DNA from: Rhizobium sp. P40RR-XXII
GTDB taxonomy: Bacteria; Pseudomonadota; Alphaproteobacteria; Rhizobiales; Rhizobiaceae
Assembly: GCF_012641405.1 (NCBI RefSeq)
Contig: NZ_JABAII010000022.1
Location: 47,063 to 111,062 of the forward strand
Length of the DNA stretch: 64,000 nucleotides
Direction: 5' to 3'
Below, one piece after another: positions 1 through 8,771 of this stretch. The position numbers and the translations under genes are program-made. How positions within the stretch are numbered: the stretch's first letter is position 1; every line of letters begins with the position of its first letter. A model generated the notes under the pieces. The model did no database searches. It was not told the DNA's origin and was given only the letters and a program-made list of their open reading frames with translations.

Positions 1-147
1 CTCCTCCCAGGCGGAGCAGGAGATCGTATTTGCAAGGATTCTCGGCTTCTGGCGGGCAGTAAATCCTGTCCAGCCTTGACCTTTGCGCCGGATCGAGTCA
101 TGTGACCCGCTTTATCGCGTCCACGGGACGCTGCTAACGGAACAACC

Positions 148-555
148 ATGACCAAACCAACTTCTTCCGCGCCTTCGCAGCGCATGCTTCGCGTCGGCGA
201 GCAGGTGCGCTCAGCGATCACGCAGGTTCTGCAGCGCGGCGAAGTGCGCGACGACCTGATCGAGCGCACGGTAATCTCCATTTCCGAAGTGCGCATGTCG
301 CCGGATCTGAAGATCGCCACCGCCTTCGTGACCCCGCTCGGCGTCACCGACCACGGCGCCGTCATCGAGGCGCTGAACCGCCATGCTAAATATATCCGCG
401 GCCGTCTCGGTCCTCAGCTTCGCCAGATGAAGTACATGCCGGAAGTCCGCTTCCGCGACGATACGAGCTTCGACAATTACAAGAAGATCGACGCCTTGCT
501 GCGCTCGCCCGAGGTCAGCCGCGATCTCGAAGACGACAACGACCAAGATCAATAA
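148..555 (+). CDS. rbfA: Ribosome-binding factor A
   Basis: RbfA binds the 30S subunit and helps mature the 5' end of 16S rRNA, acting in the cytoplasm. The 135-residue product has the size of the family and the typical C-terminal stretch (PEVRFRDDTSFDNYKKIDALL, residues about 97-117, is the P-x-x-x-F-x-x-D-x-S pattern) followed by an acidic tail. It begins with ATG after a short purine stretch and ends 12 bases before truB, so the two are co-transcribed; infB would be expected just upstream, outside the window. Start choice is simple because the N-terminal Ser/Arg-rich segment is usual for rhizobial RbfA. Identification is secure from sequence and from the conserved rbfA-truB order. Confidence 0.96.
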   Translation: MTKPTSSAPSQRMLRVGEQVRSAITQVLQRGEVRDDLIERTVISISEVRMSPDLKIATAFVTPLGVTDHGAVIEALNRHAKYIRGRLGPQLRQMKYMPEVRFRDDTSFDNYKKIDALLRSPEVSRDLEDDNDQDQ

Positions 556-567
556 CAGAGACAGAGA

Positions 568-1500
568 ATGTCCAAACCACGCAAGCCCAAGGGCCGCCCG
601 ATTTCGGGCTGGCTCATCCTCGACAAGCCGGTTGATTTCGGCTCGACCGAAGCCGTTTCCAAGATCAAATGGCTGTTCAAAGCCCAGAAGGCCGGTCATG
701 CCGGCACGCTCGACCCGCTCGCATCCGGCATGCTGCCGATCGCGCTCGGCGACGCCACCAAGACGGTCCCTTATGTCATGGACGGCCGCAAGATCTATGA
801 ATTCACCGTGACCTGGGGCGAGGAGCGCGCTTCAGATGACCTCGAAGGCGCAGTAACCGCCACCTCCGACAAGCGTCCGAGCGAAGAGGATATTCGCGCG
901 CTGCTGCCGAACTATACCGGCACCATCCAGCAAATCCCGCCGCAATTCTCCGCCATCAAGATATCAGGCGAGCGCGCCTATGACCTGGCCCGCGAGGGCG
1001 AGATCGTCGAGATCCCCTCGCGCGAAGTGGAGATTTTCCGCCTGACGCTGCTCGCCTGCCCGGATGTCGATACGGCGCATTTCGAGGTCGAGTGCGGCAA
1101 GGGCACTTATGTGCGCGCGCTTGCCCGCGATTTCGGCCGCGATCTGGGCTGCTACGGCCACATTTCCGGCCTGCGCCGCAGCTTCGTCGCGCCTTTCGCC
1201 GAGGAGGCGATGGTGCCGCTTGCCGATCTGGTGGCGCTGGAGGAGATCGAAGATGCGGACGAGCGGCTCGCGGCCCTCGACGCGCTGTTGATCGACACCG
1301 CCGAGGCCCTGTCTTCGCTGCCGCATCTCGTCATCAGCGACGACCAGGCACATCGCCTGAAGATGGGCAACCCGATCCTGGTGCGCGGACGCGACGCGCC
1401 GGTCGCCGAAACCGAGGCCTATGCCACGGCGCGCGGCAAGCTGATTGCGATCGGCGAAATCGGCCAGGGCGAATTCCGCCCTAAGCGCGTTTTCGTCTAA
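568..1500 (+). CDS. truB: tRNA pseudouridine(55) synthase TruB
   Basis: TruB converts U55 of tRNAs to pseudouridine. The 310-residue protein shows the family motif HAGTLDPLASG around residues 44-54, with Asp49 as the catalytic aspartate, and the conserved PPQFSAIKISGERAY region near residues 130-145. Length is normal for alphaproteobacterial TruB. It follows rbfA after 12 bases and is translated in the same direction, the conserved arrangement. In most relatives rpsO follows directly; here a hydrolase gene sits between truB and rpsO. Confidence 0.96.
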   Translation: MSKPRKPKGRPISGWLILDKPVDFGSTEAVSKIKWLFKAQKAGHAGTLDPLASGMLPIALGDATKTVPYVMDGRKIYEFTVTWGEERASDDLEGAVTATSDKRPSEEDIRALLPNYTGTIQQIPPQFSAIKISGERAYDLAREGEIVEIPSREVEIFRLTLLACPDVDTAHFEVECGKGTYVRALARDFGRDLGCYGHISGLRRSFVAPFAEEAMVPLADLVALEEIEDADERLAALDALLIDTAEALSSLPHLVISDDQAHRLKMGNPILVRGRDAPVAETEAYATARGKLIAIGEIGQGEFRPKRVFV

Positions 1501-1591
1501 GCACCAATCAGCAGGAACGGTTGCTATTGCGAGGCAATTGCGATGCGATATGCTCCCGGCGGGCCATGACGGCCCGTTCATGGGGGAGAAT

Positions 1592-2443
1592 ATGCGCACA
1601 GCTACCATTGGCATACTAACGTTCCTTTCGTTGTTCCTCACAGTCGCAAGCACGCATTCCGCCGAGCGTTGGGCCGGACTGCCGCCCTTCCCGCAAATGC
1701 CGCAGCCGAAGACGAGCGGCATGGCTGATGTCAACGACATCAAGATGTACTATGCCGAGTATGGTCAAGGTGACCCCATCCTCTTCATCCATGGCGGACT
1801 GGGAAATGCTGATGTCTGGGGCGCTCAGGTTGCCGATTTCGCGAGGGATCACCTCGTTATCGTTGCCGACAGCCGCGGGCATGGCCGCTCGACGCGCAGC
1901 CAGCAGCCCTTCGGCTATGATCTAATGACCTCGGATTATGTCGCGCTGCTCGATTATCTGAAGATCGGCAAGGTGACGCTGGTCGGGTGGTCGGATGGCG
2001 GCATCATCGGCATCGACATGGCGATGAAACATCCCGAAAAGCTGACCCGGGTGATCGCCCAGGCGGCCAATGTCACGACCGACGGCGTGAAGCCCGACGT
2101 CATGAGCAACAAGACCTTCAACGACTACATCAATGTCGCCGGCGAGTACTACAAAAAGCTGTCACCGACGCCGAGCGAGTACGATGCCTTCGTCAACCAG
2201 ATTTCGCAGATGTGGGCAACGCAGCCGGCATGGACGGCAACCGACCTCAGCAAGATCACAGTACCGGTGACGCTTGCCATCGGCGACCATGACGAGGCGG
2301 TCAAGCTCGACCATACGCAGATGATGGCGAAGGAGATTTCGGGTGCCAGGCTCGTCGTACTGAAGGACGCCAGCCATTTCGCGATGCTGCAAGATCCGGA
2401 GGGTTACGATGCCATGATCCGGGACGCCATGGCGGGCCGCTGA
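1592..2443 (+). CDS. Exported alpha/beta hydrolase
   Basis: A 283-residue alpha/beta-hydrolase-fold enzyme with an N-terminal signal peptide (hydrophobic residues 5-20, Ala-rich cleavage region about residue 24), so probably periplasmic. The oxyanion HGG motif is at residues 67-69, the nucleophile elbow G-W-S-D-G places the catalytic serine at 134, an acidic residue follows in IGDHDEA and the catalytic histidine is in DASHFAML near residue 262. The start at 1592 is preferred over an upstream in-frame start at 1445 because it follows GGGGGAGAAT and gives a clean signal peptide, while the longer form would overlap truB. Substrate unknown. It lies between truB and rpsO, which are normally neighbours, so it looks like an insertion in that block. 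Confidence 0.88.
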   Translation: MRTATIGILTFLSLFLTVASTHSAERWAGLPPFPQMPQPKTSGMADVNDIKMYYAEYGQGDPILFIHGGLGNADVWGAQVADFARDHLVIVADSRGHGRSTRSQQPFGYDLMTSDYVALLDYLKIGKVTLVGWSDGGIIGIDMAMKHPEKLTRVIAQAANVTTDGVKPDVMSNKTFNDYINVAGEYYKKLSPTPSEYDAFVNQISQMWATQPAWTATDLSKITVPVTLAIGDHDEAVKLDHTQMMAKEISGARLVVLKDASHFAMLQDPEGYDAMIRDAMAGR

Positions 2444-2595
2444 AACCGCCTCAGGGAGAACCCTCTTTCCATTGCCGCTCATTTGGTTTATAGGCAGCGC
2501 CAGCATCAGGCATGCCTGATTGCATTCGCGGCCAATGCTGGACGACATCCCGGCGTTTGGCGACTTCAATCTCCTCTCATAGAAAGGACTATCCG

Positions 2596-2865
2596 ATGTC
2601 GATCACTGCTGAGCGCAAGGCTGCGCTGATCAAGGAGTATGCGACCGTCGAAGGCGACACCGGTTCTCCGGAAGTCCAGGTTGCGATCCTGACCGAGCGC
2701 ATCAACAACCTCACGGACCACTTCAAGGACCACAAGAAGGACAACCACTCCCGTCGTGGCCTTCTGACGATGGTTTCCAGCCGGCGCTCGCTTCTTGACT
2801 ACCTTAAGAAGAAGGACGAAGGCCGTTATACCAAGCTGATCACCAGCCTCGGTATCCGCCGCTAA
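2596..2865 (+). CDS. rpsO: 30S ribosomal protein S15
   Basis: S15 binds 16S rRNA early in 30S assembly and helps bridge to 23S rRNA. The 89-residue product starting MSITAERKAALIKEYA matches the family length and contains the classic block GDTGSPEVQVAILTERI and the C-terminal LITSLGIRR. The start at 2596 follows AAAGGACTATCCG, a good Shine-Dalgarno. An in-frame extension upstream to 2512 is not S15-like. It precedes pnp, as in most proteobacteria. Confidence 0.98.
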   Translation: MSITAERKAALIKEYATVEGDTGSPEVQVAILTERINNLTDHFKDHKKDNHSRRGLLTMVSSRRSLLDYLKKKDEGRYTKLITSLGIRR

Positions 2866-2873
2866 CAGAATCT

Positions 2874-2903
2874 CCGGCGGGCGTTCTGCTGAACGTCCGC
2901 CGG
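2874..2903 (+). terminator. Stable hairpin after rpsO
   Basis: A 13-bp stem (2874-2886 with 2891-2903, one G-U type mismatch, 4-base loop) begins 8 bases after the rpsO stop. It has no U-tract, so it may be an attenuating or RNA-processing hairpin between rpsO and pnp rather than a full terminator. Confidence 0.6.
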
Positions 2904-3188
2904 TTGCTTATAAGGGGTTATGAACCCTTGAGACTGTTTCGCTTGCGCCTTGCAATTGCGCGACGCGAAACTGCCGGCAGGCCGGATGGGCCGGTGCTGC
3001 CAACAACAACCGTTGACCTGTCATGGGGCAGGATTGCCGGATGCTTTCAGCCGAAGCCTCGTGCTTCGGCCGATCTTCGAAAGCCTCTCGTTGTCTTGCC
3101 CGTGATACGTCACTTCGTGTGGTCGAAGATGCGTCTTGCCGAACTTGTCGGCGACGGCGCCTTTTCCCGCACAATGCAAGGATAAGAT
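2904..3188 (+). promoter_or_regulatory. Leader region of pnp with hairpins
   Basis: This 285-base gap holds no convincing gene. It contains dyads such as the stem 3050-3057/3063-3070 (GCCGAAGC with GCTTCGGC) and a longer imperfect one near 2935-2975. In enterobacteria the pnp leader is cleaved by RNase III and mediates PNPase autocontrol; a similar role here is only inferred from position and structure. Confidence 0.35.
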
Positions 3189-5327
3189 ATGTTCGATATC
3201 CATACCGTTGAAATCGAGTGGGCAGGCCGCCCGCTAAAGCTGGAAACCGGCAAGATCGCTCGCCAGGCCGACGGCGCCGTCGTCGCCACCTACGGCGAAA
3301 CCGTGGTACTTGCGACCGTCGTCTCGGCCAAGGCACCGAAGCCGGGCCAGGACTTCTTCCCGCTCACCGTCAACTACCAGGAAAAGACCTATGCAGCCGG
3401 CAAGATCCCCGGCGGCTACTTCAAGCGCGAGGGCCGTCCGAGCGAAAACGAAACCCTCGTTTCGCGCCTGATCGACCGCCCTATCCGCCCGCTCTTCCCG
3501 GAAGGCTACAAGAACGACACGCAGGTCGTCGTCACCGTTATCCAGCATGACCTGGAAAACAATCCCGACATCCTGTCGATGGTCGCCACCTCGGCTGCCC
3601 TGACACTGTCGGGTGTCCCGTTCATGGGTCCCGTCGGCGGCGCTCGCGTCGGCTACATCAACGGCGAATACGTGCTCAACCCGCATCTCGACGAGATGGA
3701 CGAATCGAGCCTCGACCTCGTCGTCGCCGGCACGCAAGACGCCGTTTTGATGGTCGAGTCGGAAGCCAAGGAATTGCCGGAAGACATCATGCTCGGCGCC
3801 GTCATGTTCGGCCATCGCGGCTTCCAGCCTGTGATCGACGCGATCATCCAGCTTGCCGAAGTCGCCGCCAAGGAGCCCCGCGACTTCCAGCCGGAAGATT
3901 ATGCCGAGCTTGAGAAGGAAATGCTCGGCCTTGCCGAAGCCGAACTGCGCGACGCCTACAAGATCACGCAGAAGGCTGATCGCTATGCCGCCGTCGACGC
4001 CGTCAAGGCCAAGGTGAAGGCACACTTCCTGCCCGAGGAAGGCGAAGCCAAGTACACGGCCGAAGAAGTCGGCGCCATCTTCAAGCACCTGCAGGCGAAG
4101 ATCGTCCGCTGGAACATCCTCGACACGTCGAGCCGCATCGACGGCCGCGACTTGTCGACCGTTCGCCCGATCGTCTCGGAAGTCGGCCTCCTGCCGCGCA
4201 CGCACGGCTCGGCTCTCTTTACCCGCGGTGAAACGCAGGCGATCGTCGTCGCCACGCTCGGCACCGGTGAAGACGAACAGTATGTCGACAGCCTGACGGG
4301 CATGTACAAGGAGCGTTTCCTGCTTCACTACAACTTCCCGCCCTACTCGGTTGGCGAAACCGGCCGCATGGGCTCGCCGGGCCGTCGCGAAATCGGTCAT
4401 GGCAAGCTCGCATGGCGCGCTATCCGCCCGATGCTGCCGACGGCGGAACAGTTCCCCTACACGCTGCGCGTCGTTTCCGAGATCACCGAGTCCAACGGCT
4501 CGTCCTCGATGGCAACGGTTTGCGGCACCTCGCTCGCTCTGATGGATGCTGGCGTTCCGCTGGCCAAGCCCGTTGCCGGCATCGCCATGGGTCTGATCCT
4601 GGAAGGCGATCGCTTCGCCGTTCTTTCCGACATCCTGGGTGACGAAGATCACCTCGGCGACATGGACTTCAAGGTCGCCGGCACCGCCGACGGCATCACC
4701 TCGCTGCAGATGGACATCAAGATCGCCGGCATCACCGAAGAGATCATGAAGGTCGCTCTCGGCCAGGCACAGGGCGGTCGTGCCCACATCCTCGGCGAAA
4801 TGTCCAAGGCAATCACCGAAAGCCGTGGCCAGCTCGGCGAATTCGCACCACGCATCGAAGTGATGAACATCCCGGTCGACAAGATCCGTGAAGTCATCGG
4901 CTCGGGCGGCAAGGTCATCCGCGAAATCGTCGAAAAGACCGGTGCCAAGATCAACATCGAAGACGACGGCACCGTCAAGATCGCCTCTTCCTCCGGCAAG
5001 GAAATCGAAGCGGCCCGCAAGTGGATCCACTCGATCGTCGCAGAACCGGAAGTCGGTCAGATCTATGAAGGCACCGTTGTCAAGACCGCCGACTTCGGCG
5101 CCTTCGTCAACTTCTTCGGCGCCCGCGACGGCCTCGTCCACATCTCGCAGCTCGCTTCCGAGCGCGTTGCCAAGACACAGGACGTCGTCAAGGAAGGCGA
5201 CAAGGTCTGGGTGAAGCTCCTCGGCTTCGACGAGCGCGGCAAGGTTCGCCTGTCCATGAAGGTCGTCGACCAGGCGACCGGCCAGGAAATCGCTGCCGAC
5301 AAGAAGAAGGACGACGCGGCCGAGTAA
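3189..5327 (+). CDS. pnp: Polyribonucleotide nucleotidyltransferase (PNPase)
   Basis: PNPase degrades RNA 3' to 5' using phosphate and is a core part of RNA turnover. The 712-residue protein has the expected order: first RNase PH domain (about 10-150), alpha-helical linker, second RNase PH domain (about 310-540, with RTHGSALFTRGETQ and the D-x-x-x-D-x-x-D type region GDEDHLGDMDFKVAG), KH domain with GSGGKVIREI (about 565-600), and a C-terminal S1 domain (about 620-690, FGAFVNFFGARDGLVHIS). The start MFDIHTVEIEW follows AAGGATAAGAT. It is followed by a strong terminator, ending the unit. Confidence 0.98.
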   Translation: MFDIHTVEIEWAGRPLKLETGKIARQADGAVVATYGETVVLATVVSAKAPKPGQDFFPLTVNYQEKTYAAGKIPGGYFKREGRPSENETLVSRLIDRPIRPLFPEGYKNDTQVVVTVIQHDLENNPDILSMVATSAALTLSGVPFMGPVGGARVGYINGEYVLNPHLDEMDESSLDLVVAGTQDAVLMVESEAKELPEDIMLGAVMFGHRGFQPVIDAIIQLAEVAAKEPRDFQPEDYAELEKEMLGLAEAELRDAYKITQKADRYAAVDAVKAKVKAHFLPEEGEAKYTAEEVGAIFKHLQAKIVRWNILDTSSRIDGRDLSTVRPIVSEVGLLPRTHGSALFTRGETQAIVVATLGTGEDEQYVDSLTGMYKERFLLHYNFPPYSVGETGRMGSPGRREIGHGKLAWRAIRPMLPTAEQFPYTLRVVSEITESNGSSSMATVCGTSLALMDAGVPLAKPVAGIAMGLILEGDRFAVLSDILGDEDHLGDMDFKVAGTADGITSLQMDIKIAGITEEIMKVALGQAQGGRAHILGEMSKAITESRGQLGEFAPRIEVMNIPVDKIREVIGSGGKVIREIVEKTGAKINIEDDGTVKIASSSGKEIEAARKWIHSIVAEPEVGQIYEGTVVKTADFGAFVNFFGARDGLVHISQLASERVAKTQDVVKEGDKVWVKLLGFDERGKVRLSMKVVDQATGQEIAADKKKDDAAE

Positions 5328-5350
5328 GCCGCGCCTTCATTCACGTTCCG

Positions 5351-5379
5351 GGGCGCGGGATCCTTTCCGCGCCCTTTTT
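5351..5379 (+). terminator. Rho-independent terminator of pnp
   Basis: An 8-bp GC stem (GGGCGCGG at 5351-5358 pairing with CCGCGCCC at 5367-5374) is followed directly by TTTTT. It lies 24 bases after the pnp stop. Confidence 0.9.
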
Positions 5380-5426
5380 ATATTTAAGAGGTTAGCCGGT
5401 TCGGTTTTGCCGAAACTACGTGCCTG

Positions 5427-5566
5427 GCCCCTCACCCTAAACCCTCTCCCCACTGCGGGGAGAGGGGACTAGACCATGTTTGACGCCGCCTTTAAGCAAT
5501 CAGGCGCTATCTTACTCCGTCGTCCCTCTCCCCGTCCCGACGGGGAGAGGGCTAGGGTGAGGGGCC
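5427..5566. repeat. Palindromic intergenic repeat (RIME/REP-like)
   Basis: Two arms in inverted orientation, about 5427-5465 and 5524-5566, share a roughly 25-base GC-rich block (GGCCCCTCACCCTAA near 5427-5440 is mirrored by TAGGGTGAGGGGCC at 5553-5566), and each arm also contains its own small hairpin of CCTCTCCCC/GGGGAGAGG. Such mosaic palindromes are common between rhizobial genes. It sits between the pnp terminator and the next gene, transcribed regions on both sides intact. Confidence 0.75.
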
Positions 5567-5627
5567 CGCGCGGAAACAGATACCTGCCAGCAAGCCCGAC
5601 CAACGAAACAATAACGAGACCACGCCC

Positions 5628-6644
5628 ATGAGCCGCGATGCCCTGAAGACCCTGTTCCATCCCTTTGCCTCCGGTACTGTCGACGCGCCCGGAGAGGGTG
5701 AGCGAATCCTGTTTCTCGGCGCCGAGGCAGGCTTTGCGCTGCCGGAAGGCTTCGCGGCCGAGCTTTCGGCCGTTCAGGGCTTCCGTCCCTTCTATCGTCA
5801 GCTGCAGGCACAGCGGATCAACGTGACGCCGGAGATCGAAGGCGAAGGCTATGACGGCGCGCTGGTGCTCTGCGGCAAGCACAAGGGTGAGAACGAGGAT
5901 CACATCGCCCAAGCGCTGGCGCGCGTTAGGGAAGGCGGCCTCATCCTCGTTGCCGGCGGCAAGGAAGACGGCATCCAGCCGCTGCGCAAGCGCATCGAAG
6001 CCTTCGGTCTCGAGGTCGAGCATATGCCGAAATATCACGGCGTCGCCTTTTGGTTTGCGCGCCCTACCGACATCAAGGTGTTGACGGCACAGCTCGCAAA
6101 GCCGGCAACGCTCGTTGACGACACTTTTACCACGGCGCCCGGCATGTTCTCCCATGACCGTGTAGATGCCGGCTCCGAACTGCTCGCCTCGCGCCTGCCG
6201 ACCGATTTTGCCGGCGATGCCGCCGATTTCGGCGCCGGCTGGGGCTACCTCTCCGTCGAGCTCGCAACCAAATCGCCGAGGATCGAGCGCATCGACCTCT
6301 ACGAGGCCCATTACGGCGCTCTGGAGGCCGCGCGCGCCAACCTGCTGTCGCATTGCCCGAAAGTCTCCCAGCGCTTCTTCTGGCACGATCTGGCGAGCGA
6401 ACCGGTCAAGGACAAGTACGACCTGATCATCATGAACCCGCCCTTCCACGAGGGCCATGCCGCCGAGCCTTCGCTTGGCCAGGCGATGATCAAGACGGCG
6501 GCTTCGGCGCTGCGTGGCGGCGGCCGGCTGATGCTGGTTGCCAATCGCGGCCTGCCCTACGAGCCGGTGCTGGCGGAGAATTTCAAGGAATTCGGCGAGA
6601 CCTGCCGCAATGCCCGCTACAAAGTGCTCTGGGCAAAGAAATAA
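5628..6644 (+). CDS. RsmC-like class I SAM methyltransferase
   Basis: A 338-residue two-lobed methyltransferase. The C-terminal half has the SAM-binding loop DFGAGWGYLSVEL (about 203-215) and the catalytic NPPFHEG motif (about 270-276) characteristic of the 16S rRNA guanine-N2 methyltransferase family (RsmC/RsmD type); the N-terminal half is a degenerate methyltransferase-like domain, as in RsmC. It probably methylates 16S rRNA G1207 or an equivalent base. It stands alone between a repeat and a convergent terminator. Exact target is inferred. Confidence 0.85.
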   Translation: MSRDALKTLFHPFASGTVDAPGEGERILFLGAEAGFALPEGFAAELSAVQGFRPFYRQLQAQRINVTPEIEGEGYDGALVLCGKHKGENEDHIAQALARVREGGLILVAGGKEDGIQPLRKRIEAFGLEVEHMPKYHGVAFWFARPTDIKVLTAQLAKPATLVDDTFTTAPGMFSHDRVDAGSELLASRLPTDFAGDAADFGAGWGYLSVELATKSPRIERIDLYEAHYGALEAARANLLSHCPKVSQRFFWHDLASEPVKDKYDLIIMNPPFHEGHAAEPSLGQAMIKTAASALRGGGRLMLVANRGLPYEPVLAENFKEFGETCRNARYKVLWAKK

Positions 6645-6649
6645 GCGAC

Positions 6650-6673
6650 AAAGGCGGCCAATCGGCCGCCTTT
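6650..6673. terminator. Bidirectional terminator
   Basis: A 10-bp stem (AAAGGCGGCC at 6650-6659 with GGCCGCCTTT at 6664-6673) lies between two convergent genes and has A/T-rich flanks on both sides, so it can serve both. Confidence 0.8.
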
Positions 6674-6681
6674 CTTATGGG

Positions 6682-7908
6682 TCAAGCTTCGTCGGCACGA
6701 CGTAAGCGCGGCACCAGATGATCCCGCAGGATCAGGAAGTTTCTTTCGACGAGAAACCAGAGCGTTGCCGCCACGATGAAGCAGGTGGCGAGGTAGATGA
6801 CGAAGCCCGAAAGCCCCTGAAGATTGTCCTTGCCGAAGACCATCTGATCGAGATGGTAGACGCCCTTGTGCGTGAGGTAGAGGCTGTAGGCGAGCGTTGC
6901 GATGCCTGATGTGGCCGGCAAGTGCCAGCGCCCGATCCTCGGCTGCAGATCCAGCAATGCGCCGAGAATGAACGCCACGCCCGCCGAGAACAGCGGAAAG
7001 CCGACGACTGCGCCTGGAAGAGGCTGGAACACGAGCGGCAGATTGGTTTCGGCGAGCGGCCCGCGGACGGAAAAGATCACCGCCGCCGCCATCATGAGCA
7101 TGCCGCCAATGCCAAGCGTGATGTAGGGTGGCATATACCTTTCCCATAGCAACGGCTTGAACAGCCGGATCGCCGCCAGAACGACGCCGAAGGTGAGCCC
7201 GTCCAGCCGGTTGTAAGTCGGATAATAAATCTCTCTAAGATAGACGGCGAACGCTTCCCTGTAGGCCTGCATTTCGGTAATCGGGCCGACATGGCTCTGC
7301 CAGAGCGCAAACCGCAGCCCCATACCGGCGATCACGATCGTCGCCACCAGAAGGGCTATGAAGCCCGCTGTCGCTCGCCGCTTGAGCAAGACGACGAGAA
7401 CCGGCAGAGCGAGATAGAAATGCTCCTCGACACTCAGCGACCAGGCTTCGGTGAATGCGCTGCCCAGACGAGGATCAAGCCCGAAATTGACCGTGAATGT
7501 CAGGAACCGCCAGGCGGGCTGCATCGCCGGCGCATCGCGCAGGGATGGGACAAACGTATAGACTGCAAGCACCAGCAGAAAGGCCGGCAAGATGCGGAAC
7601 GCCCGGCGCAGATAGAAAGCCTTGAAGTCGACGCCATGGCGGCGCGCGGCTTCCGTCATCAGCTGGTGCCCGATGAGATAACCGCTGAGTACGAAGAAGA
7701 TGTCGACGCCGATCCAGCCATAGGGCCTGATGCCGGCGAGCGGCAGCGGTGTCGCATCCGCCGGCAGATGCGCGAGCATGACGAGGAGAATGGCAAGCGC
7801 GCGCAGCAGATCCGGCCCCAATGCCCTTAGGGTGGCAGCGGATTCGAGCGGTGCCGCCTCGTCCAGCGAATCGAGCGGCTTGGGGCTAGCAACAGTTATG
7901 ATGTTCAC
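6682..7908 (-). CDS. Acyltransferase 3 family membrane protein
   Basis: A 408-residue integral membrane protein of the OafA/NodX acyltransferase-3 family, which transfers acyl groups to cell-surface polysaccharides or other secreted glycans. It has the early R-A-L-A motif (LRALAILLVMLAH), the next helix with WIGVDIFFVLSGYLIG, the motif RRAFRILPAF and about ten hydrophobic segments. The start is a GTG at 7908. A likely role is decoration of lipopolysaccharide, exopolysaccharide or periplasmic glucan; no glycan cluster is nearby to specify the substrate. Confidence 0.88.
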   Translation of the reverse strand: MNIITVASPKPLDSLDEAAPLESAATLRALGPDLLRALAILLVMLAHLPADATPLPLAGIRPYGWIGVDIFFVLSGYLIGHQLMTEAARRHGVDFKAFYLRRAFRILPAFLLVLAVYTFVPSLRDAPAMQPAWRFLTFTVNFGLDPRLGSAFTEAWSLSVEEHFYLALPVLVVLLKRRATAGFIALLVATIVIAGMGLRFALWQSHVGPITEMQAYREAFAVYLREIYYPTYNRLDGLTFGVVLAAIRLFKPLLWERYMPPYITLGIGGMLMMAAAVIFSVRGPLAETNLPLVFQPLPGAVVGFPLFSAGVAFILGALLDLQPRIGRWHLPATSGIATLAYSLYLTHKGVYHLDQMVFGKDNLQGLSGFVIYLATCFIVAATLWFLVERNFLILRDHLVPRLRRADEA

Positions 7909-8115
7909 GGCTGGGGTTCCCGTAAATGGCTAGAGCATGATGCCGAAAGGTGTGATCGGCTTTCGGACGACATCCGGCTCTAGTGAATGCCGATGGACAT
8001 GCAGGAAATACTGTTGATTGCCTGCCTTGTATCGGAATTCCGGCCAGCGGTAACGGGCCATCCCCGGCAAGATAGAATTAACCTAAAATTTTCGTAAAAT
8101 CTTATCCAGCGCCGG

Positions 8116-8694
8116 TTAACGCGCCCGATTCGGCGCTCTTGCTGCCCATTCGCGGCTCAGCACGGCATAGACACATTCATCGCCCCAGACGCCATTGAAG
8201 CGATCGTTTTCGATCAAAAGCGCCTCACGGCGGAGACCAAGCCGTTCGACGACACCGACTGAGCCGGCGTTCTTCGCATCCAACCGCGCGAAAATCCGGT
8301 GAAGGCCGAATTTTTCGAAGCCGAGGGTAATCATGGCTTCCGTCGCCTCGGTGGTATATCCCTTCCTGGCATAGACCGGGTTGGAGGTATAGCCGATCTC
8401 GGCCTGCAAAGCGGCTTTGCTTCTGAATGTTAGGCTGACATCTCCCACCAAAGCACCATCCTCCCGCCGAATGACGGCGCATAGAAGCGTATCGCCGTCT
8501 TCCAGGAACTGCGAATGCAAACGGGCATCGAAACGCTCTCGCAGTGCCTCCGGTGAAGGCGGATCGCGATACAGGAAACGGTAGATCTCCGGCAGGGAGC
8601 GGTAGGCGCTATAGGCTTCGAAATCCTCGGGCATGAAGCGGCGGAGGATCAGGCGTTTGGTCGATGCGAGAGGTTTTGCGTCGTTTGATATCAT
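8116..8694 (-). CDS. GNAT acetyltransferase, RimJ/RimL type
   Basis: A 192-residue GNAT protein with the arrangement typical of ribosomal-protein-alanine acetyltransferases: start LASTKRLILRRF, central DVSLTFRSKAALQAEIGY, acetyl-CoA site region GYTTEATEAMITLGFE and the terminal FARLDAKNAGSVGVVERLGL. AGAGGA lies about six bases before the ATG at 8694. It may acetylate a protein N-terminus or a small molecule; substrate cannot be told from sequence. Confidence 0.85.
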   Translation of the reverse strand: MISNDAKPLASTKRLILRRFMPEDFEAYSAYRSLPEIYRFLYRDPPSPEALRERFDARLHSQFLEDGDTLLCAVIRREDGALVGDVSLTFRSKAALQAEIGYTSNPVYARKGYTTEATEAMITLGFEKFGLHRIFARLDAKNAGSVGVVERLGLRREALLIENDRFNGVWGDECVYAVLSREWAARAPNRAR

Positions 8695-8771
8695 CGGGAA
8701 TCCTCTGGAAGGATATCCGGAAGTATGGTCCTCCCGACCAAGGGCCGAGAGGATGATTCAGATCAGTGCGC

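Noticed and set aside
3234..5141. A 635-codon open frame antisense to pnp.
   Set aside because: PNPase on the plus strand is certain, and the antisense product has no family features.
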